A stretch of 11,097 bases of DNA from NCBI GenBank assembly GCA_964372415.1, contig CAYJQH010000015.1, positions 1 through 11,097 on the forward strand, in the 5' to 3' direction. Source of the stretch: JAGORL01 sp964372415 (GTDB taxonomy: Bacteria > Patescibacteriota > Patescibacteriia > UBA9934). Positions 5,351 through 11,097 of this stretch are shown here, in pieces. The notes beneath the pieces are model-generated. The model saw only the letters and a list, made by a program, of their open reading frames with translations, searched no databases and was not told the origin of the DNA. A program made the position numbers and the translations under genes. Every line of letters begins with the position of its first letter. Within the stretch, counting starts at the first letter, position 1.

Positions 5351-6553
5351 ATGGCTCCACGACCGAAGAAAAAACAGGCACCTTCTATAAAAGTTCGACG
5401 ATCGGTCAGACCAGTCGTCAAAGCAAAACCAGTAAAACTCAAACTTGATCGAAAAAGTCCACCGCCCACCGAAGAACAGCTCAACCGGATTATTGAGCGC
5501 GGCATGACGCGTGGTTATGTGACCGAAAACGAAGTGCTTTTTACTTTTAAATTCATTGAAGACCACGTTGCTCTTTTTGAGGAATTTTTGGATCGCCTGG
5601 AACGCAAAGGTTTGCATTTTGTGGAGATGAAGGAAGGGTATCTTGGTGGTAGCAAGGCCCGCGAAGAAGTTTACGATAAGCTACGCGTACAAGTTGATCG
5701 AAAAGCCGATACCACGCTTGGCGCCGAACTTACGCAGGACAGTATTCAGATGTACTTGAGGGAAATTGGAAAAATTCCCTTACTTAATGCTGAAGAAGAA
5801 GTCGCTTTAGCTAAACGTAAAGAACGTAACGACAAAGAAGCCGAACGTCGACTCATTGAAGCTAACCTGCGGCTCGTGGTTTCAATCGCCAAAAAATTTG
5901 TCGGCAAGCAACTATCGCTTTTAGATCTTATTCAGGAGGGCAACGTGGGTTTGTTTAGGGCGGTCAAAAAATTCGAATACCGCAAGGGTTATAAGTTTTC
6001 CACTTATGCCACGTGGTGGATTCGCCAAGCCATCACCCGGGCCTTAGCTGATCAATCACGAACTATTCGCATTCCGGTGCACATGGTTGAAACCATAAAT
6101 CGTTTTAAACAGGTTGAACGACGGCTTATTCAAGACCTGGGTCGTGAACCGTTGCTTGAAGAACTAGCGGCTGAAATGGATTTACCCCTCGAAAAGGTGC
6201 AGCACATTCAAAAAATATCTCAAGAGACTGTTTCTCTAGATACTTCGGTTGGTGACGACGATGATGATTCTAAACTCGAAGACTTTATTGAGGACGTTAA
6301 GAATTTGTCGCCCGATAAAGCCGCTGCAAGACAACTTCTCAAAGATTATGTTAACGAGGCGATGAGAGATTTAACGCCACGTGAACAGAAGATTCTTGAA
6401 ATGCGTTTTGGGCTTGAAGACGGAGTTTCTCACACGCTTGAGGAAGTTGGACGTGAATTTGATGTTACTCGCGAGCGTATCCGGCAAATTGAAGCCAAAG
6501 CGCTTGAAAAAATTCAAGGTAAAGAGATTATTCAAAAACTTAGAGATTATTAA
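5351..6553 (+). CDS. rpoD: RNA polymerase primary sigma factor (RpoD/SigA)
   Basis: The 400-aa protein is a group 1 sigma-70 factor that directs RNA polymerase to housekeeping promoters. A basic, proline-rich leader (1-40) precedes a region 1.1-like helical domain (about 41-95). Region 1.2 holds DSIQMYLREIGKIPLL (130-145). Region 2 runs from about 168 to 245 and includes EANLRLVVSIAKKF and YKFSTYATWWIRQAI, the -10 melting and recognition helix. Region 3 is about 246-320, with an acidic GDDDDD at 301-306. Region 4 has LTPREQKILEMRFGL (341-355) and the -35 reading helix TLEEVGREFDVTRERIRQIEAKAL (362-385). The start is 4 bases after the dnaG stop with no ribosome binding site, suggesting coupled translation. 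The intact region 2 and 4 helices agree with the TTGACA/TATAAT-like promoters proposed elsewhere in the window. Confidence 0.97.
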   Translation: MAPRPKKKQAPSIKVRRSVRPVVKAKPVKLKLDRKSPPPTEEQLNRIIERGMTRGYVTENEVLFTFKFIEDHVALFEEFLDRLERKGLHFVEMKEGYLGGSKAREEVYDKLRVQVDRKADTTLGAELTQDSIQMYLREIGKIPLLNAEEEVALAKRKERNDKEAERRLIEANLRLVVSIAKKFVGKQLSLLDLIQEGNVGLFRAVKKFEYRKGYKFSTYATWWIRQAITRALADQSRTIRIPVHMVETINRFKQVERRLIQDLGREPLLEELAAEMDLPLEKVQHIQKISQETVSLDTSVGDDDDDSKLEDFIEDVKNLSPDKAAARQLLKDYVNEAMRDLTPREQKILEMRFGLEDGVSHTLEEVGREFDVTRERIRQIEAKALEKIQGKEIIQKLRDY

Positions 6554-6562
6554 TTTTTTTCT

Positions 6563-6757
6563 GTGATTCCAACCGAAACCAACAAACTTCGTCGCCAAGC
6601 CGTCACCATGACCATGCTTTTTCTGGTGCTCTTTGGAGTGAGTATATTTTTGGTTGCAGCCGAACGAACCTCGGTACTTCTTATCATGCTCACAGTCATA
6701 GCCGGCGTTTACAGTGGCTGGTTATTTTACAAAATTCGTAAACACAAGACGTCATAG
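6563..6757 (+). CDS. Small two-helix membrane protein, 64 aa
   Basis: A short frame 9 bases after rpoD encodes a basic N-terminus (TNKLRRQ), a hydrophobic stretch (about 15-32), a short charged turn (ERTS), a second helix (about 36-57) and a basic end (KIRKHKTS). This is a credible two-helix inner-membrane hairpin with both ends in the cytoplasm. I recognise no family. The start is GTG 6563; ATG codons at 6608 and 6614 would cut into the first helix and lose the basic cap, so GTG is preferred. It would be the last gene of the dnaG-rpoD unit, just before the bidirectional terminator. The short length leaves some doubt that it is expressed. Confidence 0.55.
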   Translation: MIPTETNKLRRQAVTMTMLFLVLFGVSIFLVAAERTSVLLIMLTVIAGVYSGWLFYKIRKHKTS

Positions 6758-6770
6758 ATGTCACAAACGA

Positions 6771-6810
6771 AAAAGACGTCCAGTAGTCGTTGTGACTTCT
6801 GGACGTTTTT
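6771..6810. terminator. Bidirectional intrinsic terminator between convergent units
   Basis: ACGTCCAG (6776..6783) pairs with CTGGACGT (6799..6806). A T.T mismatch and AGTC (6785..6788)/GACT (6794..6797) extend the stem to loop GTTGT. A runs on the left (6770..6774) and T runs on the right (6806..6810) supply a U tract on either strand, so it can end both the dnaG-rpoD unit and the opposing typA unit. Confidence 0.85.
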
Positions 6811-6820
6811 AACGTCTCGG

Positions 6821-8620
6821 TTAGGATTTTCGGTCGGCACGTTTACGTTCGTTTTCGGTTAAATACTTTTTACGAATTCGAACACTAGCTGGAGTGACCT
6901 CGACGTATTCATCGGTATCAATATATTCCAAAGCTCGCTCCAGATTCATATCAATGGCCGGAGTGATAATTACAATGTGATCGGCGCTTGAGGCTCGCAT
7001 GTTAGTAAGTTTTTTCTCTCTGACCGGATTAACAGTCATGGTCTCTTTCATGCTGGCGCCAATCACCATACCTTCATAAACCTCAGTCCCCGGCGAAACA
7101 AAGAGCGGACCGCGTTCCTGAACCATAGCCAGGGCATAAGGAGTAGTTTTACCGAGATCACCAGAAATTATTGAGCCGGTGCTGCGACGGCTAATTTCGC
7201 CTTTATGCTCACCGTAATGGGAAAAGATGTGGGAAAACGTCCCTTCGCCCTTGGTATCAGTCAAAAATTCCGTGCGAAAGCCCAAAATACCTCGAGTTGG
7301 CATGGTGTATTCCAAGCGAGTTGAACCGTTTTCCGAAATCATATTGGTCATCTCTCCTTTGCGGCGTCCCAGTTTTTCAATAACGGTTCCTGCAAAAGCA
7401 TCCGGTACGTCTATGACCACTGATTCCATTGGTTCAAGCAGTTTGCTGTTGTCGTTTTTCATGATGACCTGCGGTTGACTGACCTGCAATTCAAAACCTT
7501 CACGGCGCATTTGTTCAATCAAAATTGCCAAGTGCATTTCGCCGCGGCCCGATACACGAAACTCGCCTTCGCCCTCTGGAAACTCAACTCGTAAGCCAAC
7601 ATTAGTTTCGAGTTCACGGAGTAAACGGTCGCGAATTTGCCTCGTAGTAACGAGCGTACCCTCGCGCCCTGCAAAAGGCGAAGAGTTCGGCATAAAGTTC
7701 ATGGTGAGAGTGGGCTCGTCAATCTTAAGGGTCGGCAGCGCCTCGGCCTCGGCCAGGGCGGCGACTGTGTCGCCAACGTAAATTTCTGGTAATCCGGCAA
7801 TCTGTACAATGTCACCCGCCACAGCCTCTTGAACTTCAAACTTTTCAAGACCCTGATGAGTATAAACTTTGGTCAGTTTTCCTTGGTAGCGCTTGCCGTC
7901 TGGCTGAATAACCGTGACGGTCATACCGTTTTTGGCCGTGCCTTCAGAAATACGACCTACACCAAGACGACCTACGTAGTTGTCGTACTTCAAGTTAGCT
8001 ATTTGCATGCGTAACGGTTGCGAGGTGTCACTAAGTGCGGCTGGCACTTTTTTTAAAATTAAATTGAATAACGGTTTAAGATTTTGGCTGTCATCCTCAA
8101 GTTTGTGTTTAGCGATGCCGTCTCGGCCAATAGAATAGATGTATTCAAAATTAAGCTGCTCATCATTGGCTCCGAGCTCGACGAATAAATCAAAAATCAT
8201 GTTTAGCACTGCATCAGGGCGAGCTGTTGGTTTGTCTATTTTGTTAATGACAACGATCGGCTTCAAACCCAAAGCCAATGACTTACGAAGGACAAATTTA
8301 GTTTGCGGCATTGGGCCTTCGTAGGCATCGACGAGAAGTAACACCGAGTCCACCATACGGAGCACCCGTTCGACCTCGGATCCGAAATCGGCGTGACCAG
8401 GAGTGTCGACGATATTAATTTTTACTCCGTCAACCGTAATAGCAGTATTTTTTGCGTAAATCGTTATGCCGCGTTCCCGCTCGAGTTCATTGCTGTCCAT
8501 GACGCATTTTTCAATTACCTCGCGGTCGTTAAAAGTGCCAGACTGTTTGAGCATGGCGTCTACGAGCGTGGTCTTGCCGTGGTCGACGTGGGCAATGATG
8601 GCGATATTACGGAATTCCAT
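6821..8620 (-). CDS. typA: Translational GTPase TypA/BipA
   Basis: TypA/BipA is an EF-G-like GTPase that binds ribosomes and helps 50S assembly and growth under stress such as cold. The 599 aa match the family length. The GTPase domain has G1 AHVDHGKT (10-17), the switch I region ERGITI (48-53), G3 DTPGH (72-76) and G4 NKID (126-129). A beta-barrel domain (about 205-300), EF-G-like domains and the BipA C-terminal domain with RGILGFRTEFL and the SPGTEVYEGMVIG stretch follow. The frame is open 15 codons further upstream, but MEFRNIAIIAHVDHGK is the family start, so ATG 8620 is chosen. No Shine-Dalgarno is present; instead a 12-bp hairpin ends 2 bases before the start codon. It probably shares a transcript with the 164-aa gene upstream. 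Confidence 0.97.
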   Translation of the reverse strand: MEFRNIAIIAHVDHGKTTLVDAMLKQSGTFNDREVIEKCVMDSNELERERGITIYAKNTAITVDGVKINIVDTPGHADFGSEVERVLRMVDSVLLLVDAYEGPMPQTKFVLRKSLALGLKPIVVINKIDKPTARPDAVLNMIFDLFVELGANDEQLNFEYIYSIGRDGIAKHKLEDDSQNLKPLFNLILKKVPAALSDTSQPLRMQIANLKYDNYVGRLGVGRISEGTAKNGMTVTVIQPDGKRYQGKLTKVYTHQGLEKFEVQEAVAGDIVQIAGLPEIYVGDTVAALAEAEALPTLKIDEPTLTMNFMPNSSPFAGREGTLVTTRQIRDRLLRELETNVGLRVEFPEGEGEFRVSGRGEMHLAILIEQMRREGFELQVSQPQVIMKNDNSKLLEPMESVVIDVPDAFAGTVIEKLGRRKGEMTNMISENGSTRLEYTMPTRGILGFRTEFLTDTKGEGTFSHIFSHYGEHKGEISRRSTGSIISGDLGKTTPYALAMVQERGPLFVSPGTEVYEGMVIGASMKETMTVNPVREKKLTNMRASSADHIVIITPAIDMNLERALEYIDTDEYVEVTPASVRIRKKYLTENERKRADRKS

Positions 8621-8622
8621 AA

Positions 8623-8654
8623 CGAAAACTCGCGTTAGTCTACGCGAGTTTTCG
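8623..8654 (-). promoter_or_regulatory. 12-bp hairpin abutting the typA start codon
   Basis: CGAAAACTCGCG (minus strand, 8654..8643) and CGCGAGTTTTCG (8634..8623) are perfect complements around an 8-base loop in which one further A-T pair can form. The loop holds the TAG stop of the upstream gene (8642..8640), and the right arm ends 2 bases before ATG 8620. There is no U tract after it, so simple termination is doubtful. A role in translational control, coupling or mRNA processing is inferred. Confidence 0.75.
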
Positions 8655-9134
8655 CCTGGTGTCAATTGCCGGAGCGTGGCTTAAGCCTTCTTTTTGCCGC
8701 AGGTGTGCGAGTCTCTCCAGGGCTTCGTGAACGCCTTCTTTGACGTCTTCTAGATCAAAGAAGTCGACCTGAATTTGTTTAAGATAATCGATGATCTTTG
8801 ACCTTTCTTCATCACTTACTTCATGCGCGCGTAGAGCGTCAAAAACGTTGAGCAGGGCAACCTCAGGAATTTTAGGCCGCGTTTTTTCTGAAGAACCAAG
8901 TCCAACATCATCTGGATTTTTGCCAAGAACCTCTTTTACCGCCCGGCTTAGTATTTTTTTGCGTTTAGCGTTGTCCGGCGTGTGGTGAGGATTGCCGTAA
9001 TCACGCAAACTGTCTAATAACCGTAAACGTTCTTCGGGAGTAAGCCGCAGAGCGTAAATATCTTTTGCCATGCTATCCAAGGGGTGGACCTGGTATTCGG
9101 CGGCGCTATATTCTGTACCTTGTTTCTTAACCAT
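8640..9134 (-). CDS. Hypothetical soluble helical protein, 164 aa
   Basis: I do not recognise this protein. It is strongly charged and predicted mainly helical, with no membrane segment or signal peptide. A segment LRLTPEERLRLLDSLRDYG (29-47) and a later stretch EVSDEERSKIIDYLKQIQ (about 105-122) look like amphipathic helices after similar -(E)ER- turns, perhaps an internal duplication. ATG 9134 is chosen because an extended -10 box (TGCTATTAT, minus strand) ends 6 bases upstream and predicts a start at or next to the ATG; Met22 is an alternative. Its last codons form the left arm of the hairpin before typA and its stop lies in the loop, linking its translation to that structure. It probably lies in one transcription unit with typA. 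Confidence 0.7.
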   Translation of the reverse strand: MVKKQGTEYSAAEYQVHPLDSMAKDIYALRLTPEERLRLLDSLRDYGNPHHTPDNAKRKKILSRAVKEVLGKNPDDVGLGSSEKTRPKIPEVALLNVFDALRAHEVSDEERSKIIDYLKQIQVDFFDLEDVKEGVHEALERLAHLRQKEGLSHAPAIDTRRKLA

Positions 9135-9140
9135 GCCTTA

Positions 9141-9149
9141 ATAATAGCA
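9141..9149 (-). promoter_or_regulatory. Extended -10 promoter for the 164-aa gene and typA
   Basis: On the minus strand TG (9149-9148), C, then TATTAT (9146..9141) repeats exactly the TGCTATTAT seen before DUF5654 at 1734. A start about seven bases on falls at ATG 9134, giving a leaderless mRNA. No good -35 is seen, which extended -10 promoters can tolerate. Confidence 0.45.
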
Positions 9150-9797
9150 CTAACTGTGCTCAATCGCTTGAGGAGCAGGTTGGGGCGAGCGTCGAAAGTA
9201 GATCACGACAAGCAGGCTTAAGGCGGCGGCGAACAAGCACCAGACTGAGGTAAAGGTTTGGTGAACAGTGAACCAAGAAATAATCGCTGATAGCGCCAAA
9301 AGAAAGCCGAATCCTTTAAACCAGCGGTCAGTGCAAACAATTAGGCTGCCGGCCACAATTACCACGTAGATTACGCCAACGAGAGCGGTAATGGGTATTG
9401 AGATGTCGTAGTAGATGCTATTTTTAAATACCATCACAGATAGAGGTTCAAGGATTAAAACCAAAAAAAGAAAGGCGCTAGCAAAAATTCCAGCCAGGAC
9501 AAATAAATTTAACCACGATTGTCTTTTGTCATCTCGTTCAAGCATTCTTGCGGTCAGCGGAACATAAATTGGCCACAGGAGAAAAGCGAAAAACAGAAAT
9601 CCGTAGCCAAGCATAGTGCTTGCCAGACTGGGTTTGGTAACAAGCCACTGCAAGCCCTCGATAGCTTGTTGAACTGAAAATAGTAGAGGAATGAAGGCTA
9701 ATAACCGATCCTGTTTTTTAGCCCTATGTAGCGAATCTATCCCGGCCATGGCCGTGGCGGCGCTCGTCACAAAACTTACGGGGGCGGAGAAGCACAT
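9150..9797 (-). CDS. DUF6629 family integral membrane protein, 215 aa
   Basis: The N-terminus MCFSAPVSFV followed by AGIDSLHRA (18-26) and LAFIPLLFSVQQAIEGLQWL (33-52) is the hallmark of DUF6629, a membrane family of unknown function. About seven hydrophobic segments follow (near 33-50, 62-82, 95-117, 133-155, 163-176 and 182-200, plus the N-terminal one). The frame opens 6 codons earlier, but MCFS is the conserved start, so ATG 9797 is used; no Shine-Dalgarno is visible. It lies 41 bases after the ABC permease remnant on the same strand and 15 bases before the next gene, which appears to have its own promoter. Confidence 0.85.
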   Translation of the reverse strand: MCFSAPVSFVTSAATAMAGIDSLHRAKKQDRLLAFIPLLFSVQQAIEGLQWLVTKPSLASTMLGYGFLFFAFLLWPIYVPLTARMLERDDKRQSWLNLFVLAGIFASAFLFLVLILEPLSVMVFKNSIYYDISIPITALVGVIYVVIVAGSLIVCTDRWFKGFGFLLALSAIISWFTVHQTFTSVWCLFAAALSLLVVIYFRRSPQPAPQAIEHS

Positions 9798-9838
9798 ATG
9801 TATTAAGTTTACCAAGCTTTTAGGCTCGCAATGACGCC

Positions 9839-10612
9839 TTAGTTCTTTATGCCGATGCCACGTCGCAACAGATGCCAGGCCAGGGTAGTGCTTATTACGG
9901 CAATAGTAAGTAAAATGAATCCGCTAAAAATAACTGGGGTTTGAGCCTCGCCGGTAAAGCCATAACGAAAACCGTCTATCATATAAACGAGGGGGTTTAA
10001 TTTGGTGATGGCTTGCCAAGCAGTGGGTAAGCGGTCTATTTCATAGAATACACCACCCAAATAGGTGAGGGGTGTTAGAACAAAAGTTGGAATTAGGCCA
10101 ACGTCATCGAATTTTTTAGCGTACAAACCGTTTAAAAAGCCAAAGAGGGAAAAGATAACCGCGGTTATGAGTCCAAAGAAAAGTACGGCCCAGAGATGAG
10201 TAATTACCGAAGCCTCAAAAATTATTGATACTACGTAGATCACGGCACCTACAAGCGCGGCACGTACCACGCCACCCGTACAGAAACCAGCCAGGAGAAC
10301 GGTCGGGGAAACAGGTGCCACGAGGACTTCTTCGATGTTCCGCATGAATTTCGCGCCAAAAAAAGAGCTTGCCACATTCGAAAAAGCGTTTGTGATCATT
10401 GCCATTAAGATGAGTCCAGGTACGAGGAATGTCATGTACGGCAACCCCTGCATCACGCCAATTCGCTCTCCAAGGAATGCTCCAAAGATAACAAAGTAAA
10501 GTGACTATGTAATCACCGGGGGGAGCAAAGTTTGCGACCAGATACGCACAATTCGCGAAACTTCCTTGCGAGCAATGGTCAAATAGGCGATTCGTGTAAT
10601 ACTCCAGCTCAT
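9839..10612 (-). pseudogene. ABC-2 type transporter permease with in-frame amber codon
   Basis: Read from ATG 10612, the frame encodes MSWSITRIAYLTIARKE, then a first membrane helix, then TAG at codon 36 (10507..10505), then continues without a shift through SLYFVIFGAFLGERIGV into an intact ABC-2 permease to the stop at 9839. Reading through gives 257 aa, the normal size for YadH-like permeases, with about six helices and the family block YLGGVFYEIDRLP and LNPLVYMIDGFRYG. Homologues usually have a polar residue such as Gln at the amber site, so CAG to TAG is the simplest explanation. Translation could restart at GTG 10456 (205 aa), but that lacks the first helix. The gene follows the ATPase fragment by 13 bases and forms an exporter unit with it. 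It could instead be a base-calling error. Confidence 0.8.
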
Positions 10613-10625
10613 AGAAGGGGTAGTC

Positions 10626-10802
10626 TTAACTGAGCGATAAAAAGAGCTCCTCTAATAGATTTGTTGTTGGTCGAATGTCAAGAACCTTAAGCCCGCTCTC
10701 TTCGAGTGACTTCACCAGATCACTCACGGTTTGTCCTTTGAGAAGCGTAGCCTCGACCGTCTCGGACGATCGTGGGATCAGGTTAAACTGCCCGCCAGAA
10801 AC
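10626..10802 (-). pseudogene. 3' end of ABC transporter ATPase gene, cut by an IS element
   Basis: The minus strand is open for 58 codons to TAA at 10628..10626 and encodes a typical C-terminus of an ABC-2 ATPase: ETVEATLLKG, then LVKSLEESGLKVLDIRP, then NLLEELFLSL. This is the regulatory tail after the nucleotide-binding domain; the Walker A, signature and Walker B motifs are missing because the sequence changes to an IS3-type end near 10803. The stop is 13 bases before the permease start, the usual order for an ATPase-permease exporter operon. The substrate is unknown. The 5' part may lie beyond the element, outside the window. Confidence 0.75.
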
Positions 10803-11097
10803 TGGAGTGGACCCCGTACACTAGACACATTCCTTTAGGAGAAGGGATCATAGAGCATGTATGGCAAAGCACATCGACCCGGCCGTGAAGCAGGCAGTCC
10901 TTGCAGACATCAAGAACGGTATGCGGGTTGCGGAGGCGGCGAGAAAGCACGGTACGACGGACGCCACTATTTACGCCTGGCTCAAAGCCCAGGCGGATAA
11001 CAGCGGCACGAGCGCCCTTGAGGTGGCTCGGCTTCGTCGAGAATATGAGTCGCTTCTTGCAAGCTACGGCACGGAGCCGTCGCACAGCCGCAAAGGC
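10803..11097 (+). mobile_element. IS3 family (IS150-like) insertion sequence, left end
   Basis: From 10803 the sequence starts TGGAGTGGACCCC and reaches TAGACA by 10827. This has the same layout as the IS150 end (TG.A.TG..CCCC, then T.GACA at matching spacing). A transposase OrfA frame begins 58 bases in, on the plus strand. Composition becomes visibly GC-richer than the flanking genes. Only the left end is in the window, so the right inverted repeat and target duplication cannot be checked. Confidence 0.8.
10861..11097 (+). CDS. IS3 family transposase OrfA (partial, runs off window)
   Basis: The 79 visible codons begin MAKHIDPAVKQAVLADIK, followed by the helix-turn-helix MRVAEAARKHGTTDATIYAWLK (21-42) that binds the IS ends, and then SALEVARLRREYESLL (about 50-65), the start of the leucine-zipper helix through which OrfA multimerises. 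In IS3 elements OrfA is fused to the DDE catalytic OrfB by a -1 frameshift; OrfB and the slippery site are beyond the edge. The last residues (ASYGTEPSHSRKG) fit the usual zipper ending poorly, which may mean a small lesion or a divergent variant. ATG 10861 is used; GGAGAAGGG at 10838..10846 lies about 14 bases upstream and is a distant ribosome binding site. It is transcribed against the disrupted ATPase gene. Confidence 0.85.
   Translation, partial: MAKHIDPAVKQAVLADIKNGMRVAEAARKHGTTDATIYAWLKAQADNSGTSALEVARLRREYESLLASYGTEPSHSRKG

Noticed and set aside
5180..5617. Open frame of 145 codons on the minus strand across the dnaG-rpoD junction
   Set aside because: It is antisense to two unmistakable conserved genes, has no family resemblance and no start signal.
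9839..10456. Shorter permease from GTG 10456 as a complete gene
   Set aside because: Homologous sequence continues upstream in the same frame through the amber codon to ATG 10612, so this is a truncated reading, not the full gene.
10783..11085. 100-codon minus-strand frame opposite the transposase
   Set aside because: It crosses the IS boundary and is the reverse of a clear OrfA helix-turn-helix; Arg- and Cys-rich composition is not protein-like.

Overview
The window looks like a chromosomal stretch from a Patescibacteria/CPR (Parcubacteria-like) bacterium. This is an inference from gene content: a DUF5654 gene, a short conserved protein of a type I associate with that group, a compact dnaG-rpoD pair without the usual rpsU in front, and mostly absent Shine-Dalgarno sequences, several starts sitting only a few bases past a -10 box. 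TGA, TAA and TAG all end genes here (dnaG ends in TGA), so the code looks standard.

Layout. At 10..133 (minus) lies a long rod-shaped RNA candidate built from short helices separated by tandem G.A pairs. It sits just downstream of a CCA-encoding tRNA-Pro(CGG) gene (185..260, minus) with its own promoter. Plus-strand genes follow: a 107-aa conserved hypothetical protein and a WxcM/FdtA-like cupin, which has the only strong ribosome binding site seen in the window and a terminator. A membrane protein gene (minus) and a DUF5654 gene (plus) diverge from overlapping promoters at about 1737..1767. DUF5654 is followed after 1 base by a sugar-1-phosphate nucleotidylyltransferase gene. Next come a PEBP/YbhB-like gene, a 14-bp inverted repeat, dnaG (primase) and rpoD (housekeeping sigma factor) 4 bases apart, and a small two-helix membrane protein. 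A bidirectional terminator at 6771..6810 closes this run.

From 6821 to 10802 the genes lie on the minus strand: typA/bipA, a 164-aa unknown protein whose stop codon lies in the loop of a 12-bp hairpin just before typA, a DUF6629 membrane protein, and the remains of a two-gene ABC-2 exporter. The exporter permease has an in-frame amber codon at position 36. Its ATPase gene is cut off after its last 58 codons by an IS3-family (IS150-like) element that begins near 10803 and runs off the window's right edge.

How the parts relate: dnaG and rpoD form the replication/transcription core of a macromolecular synthesis operon, and typA is a ribosome-associated GTPase. The cupin and nucleotidylyltransferase hint at surface-sugar metabolism but lie in different transcription units. 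The exporter appears to be decaying, with independent lesions in both subunits. The least explained and most interesting item is the RNA at the left edge.
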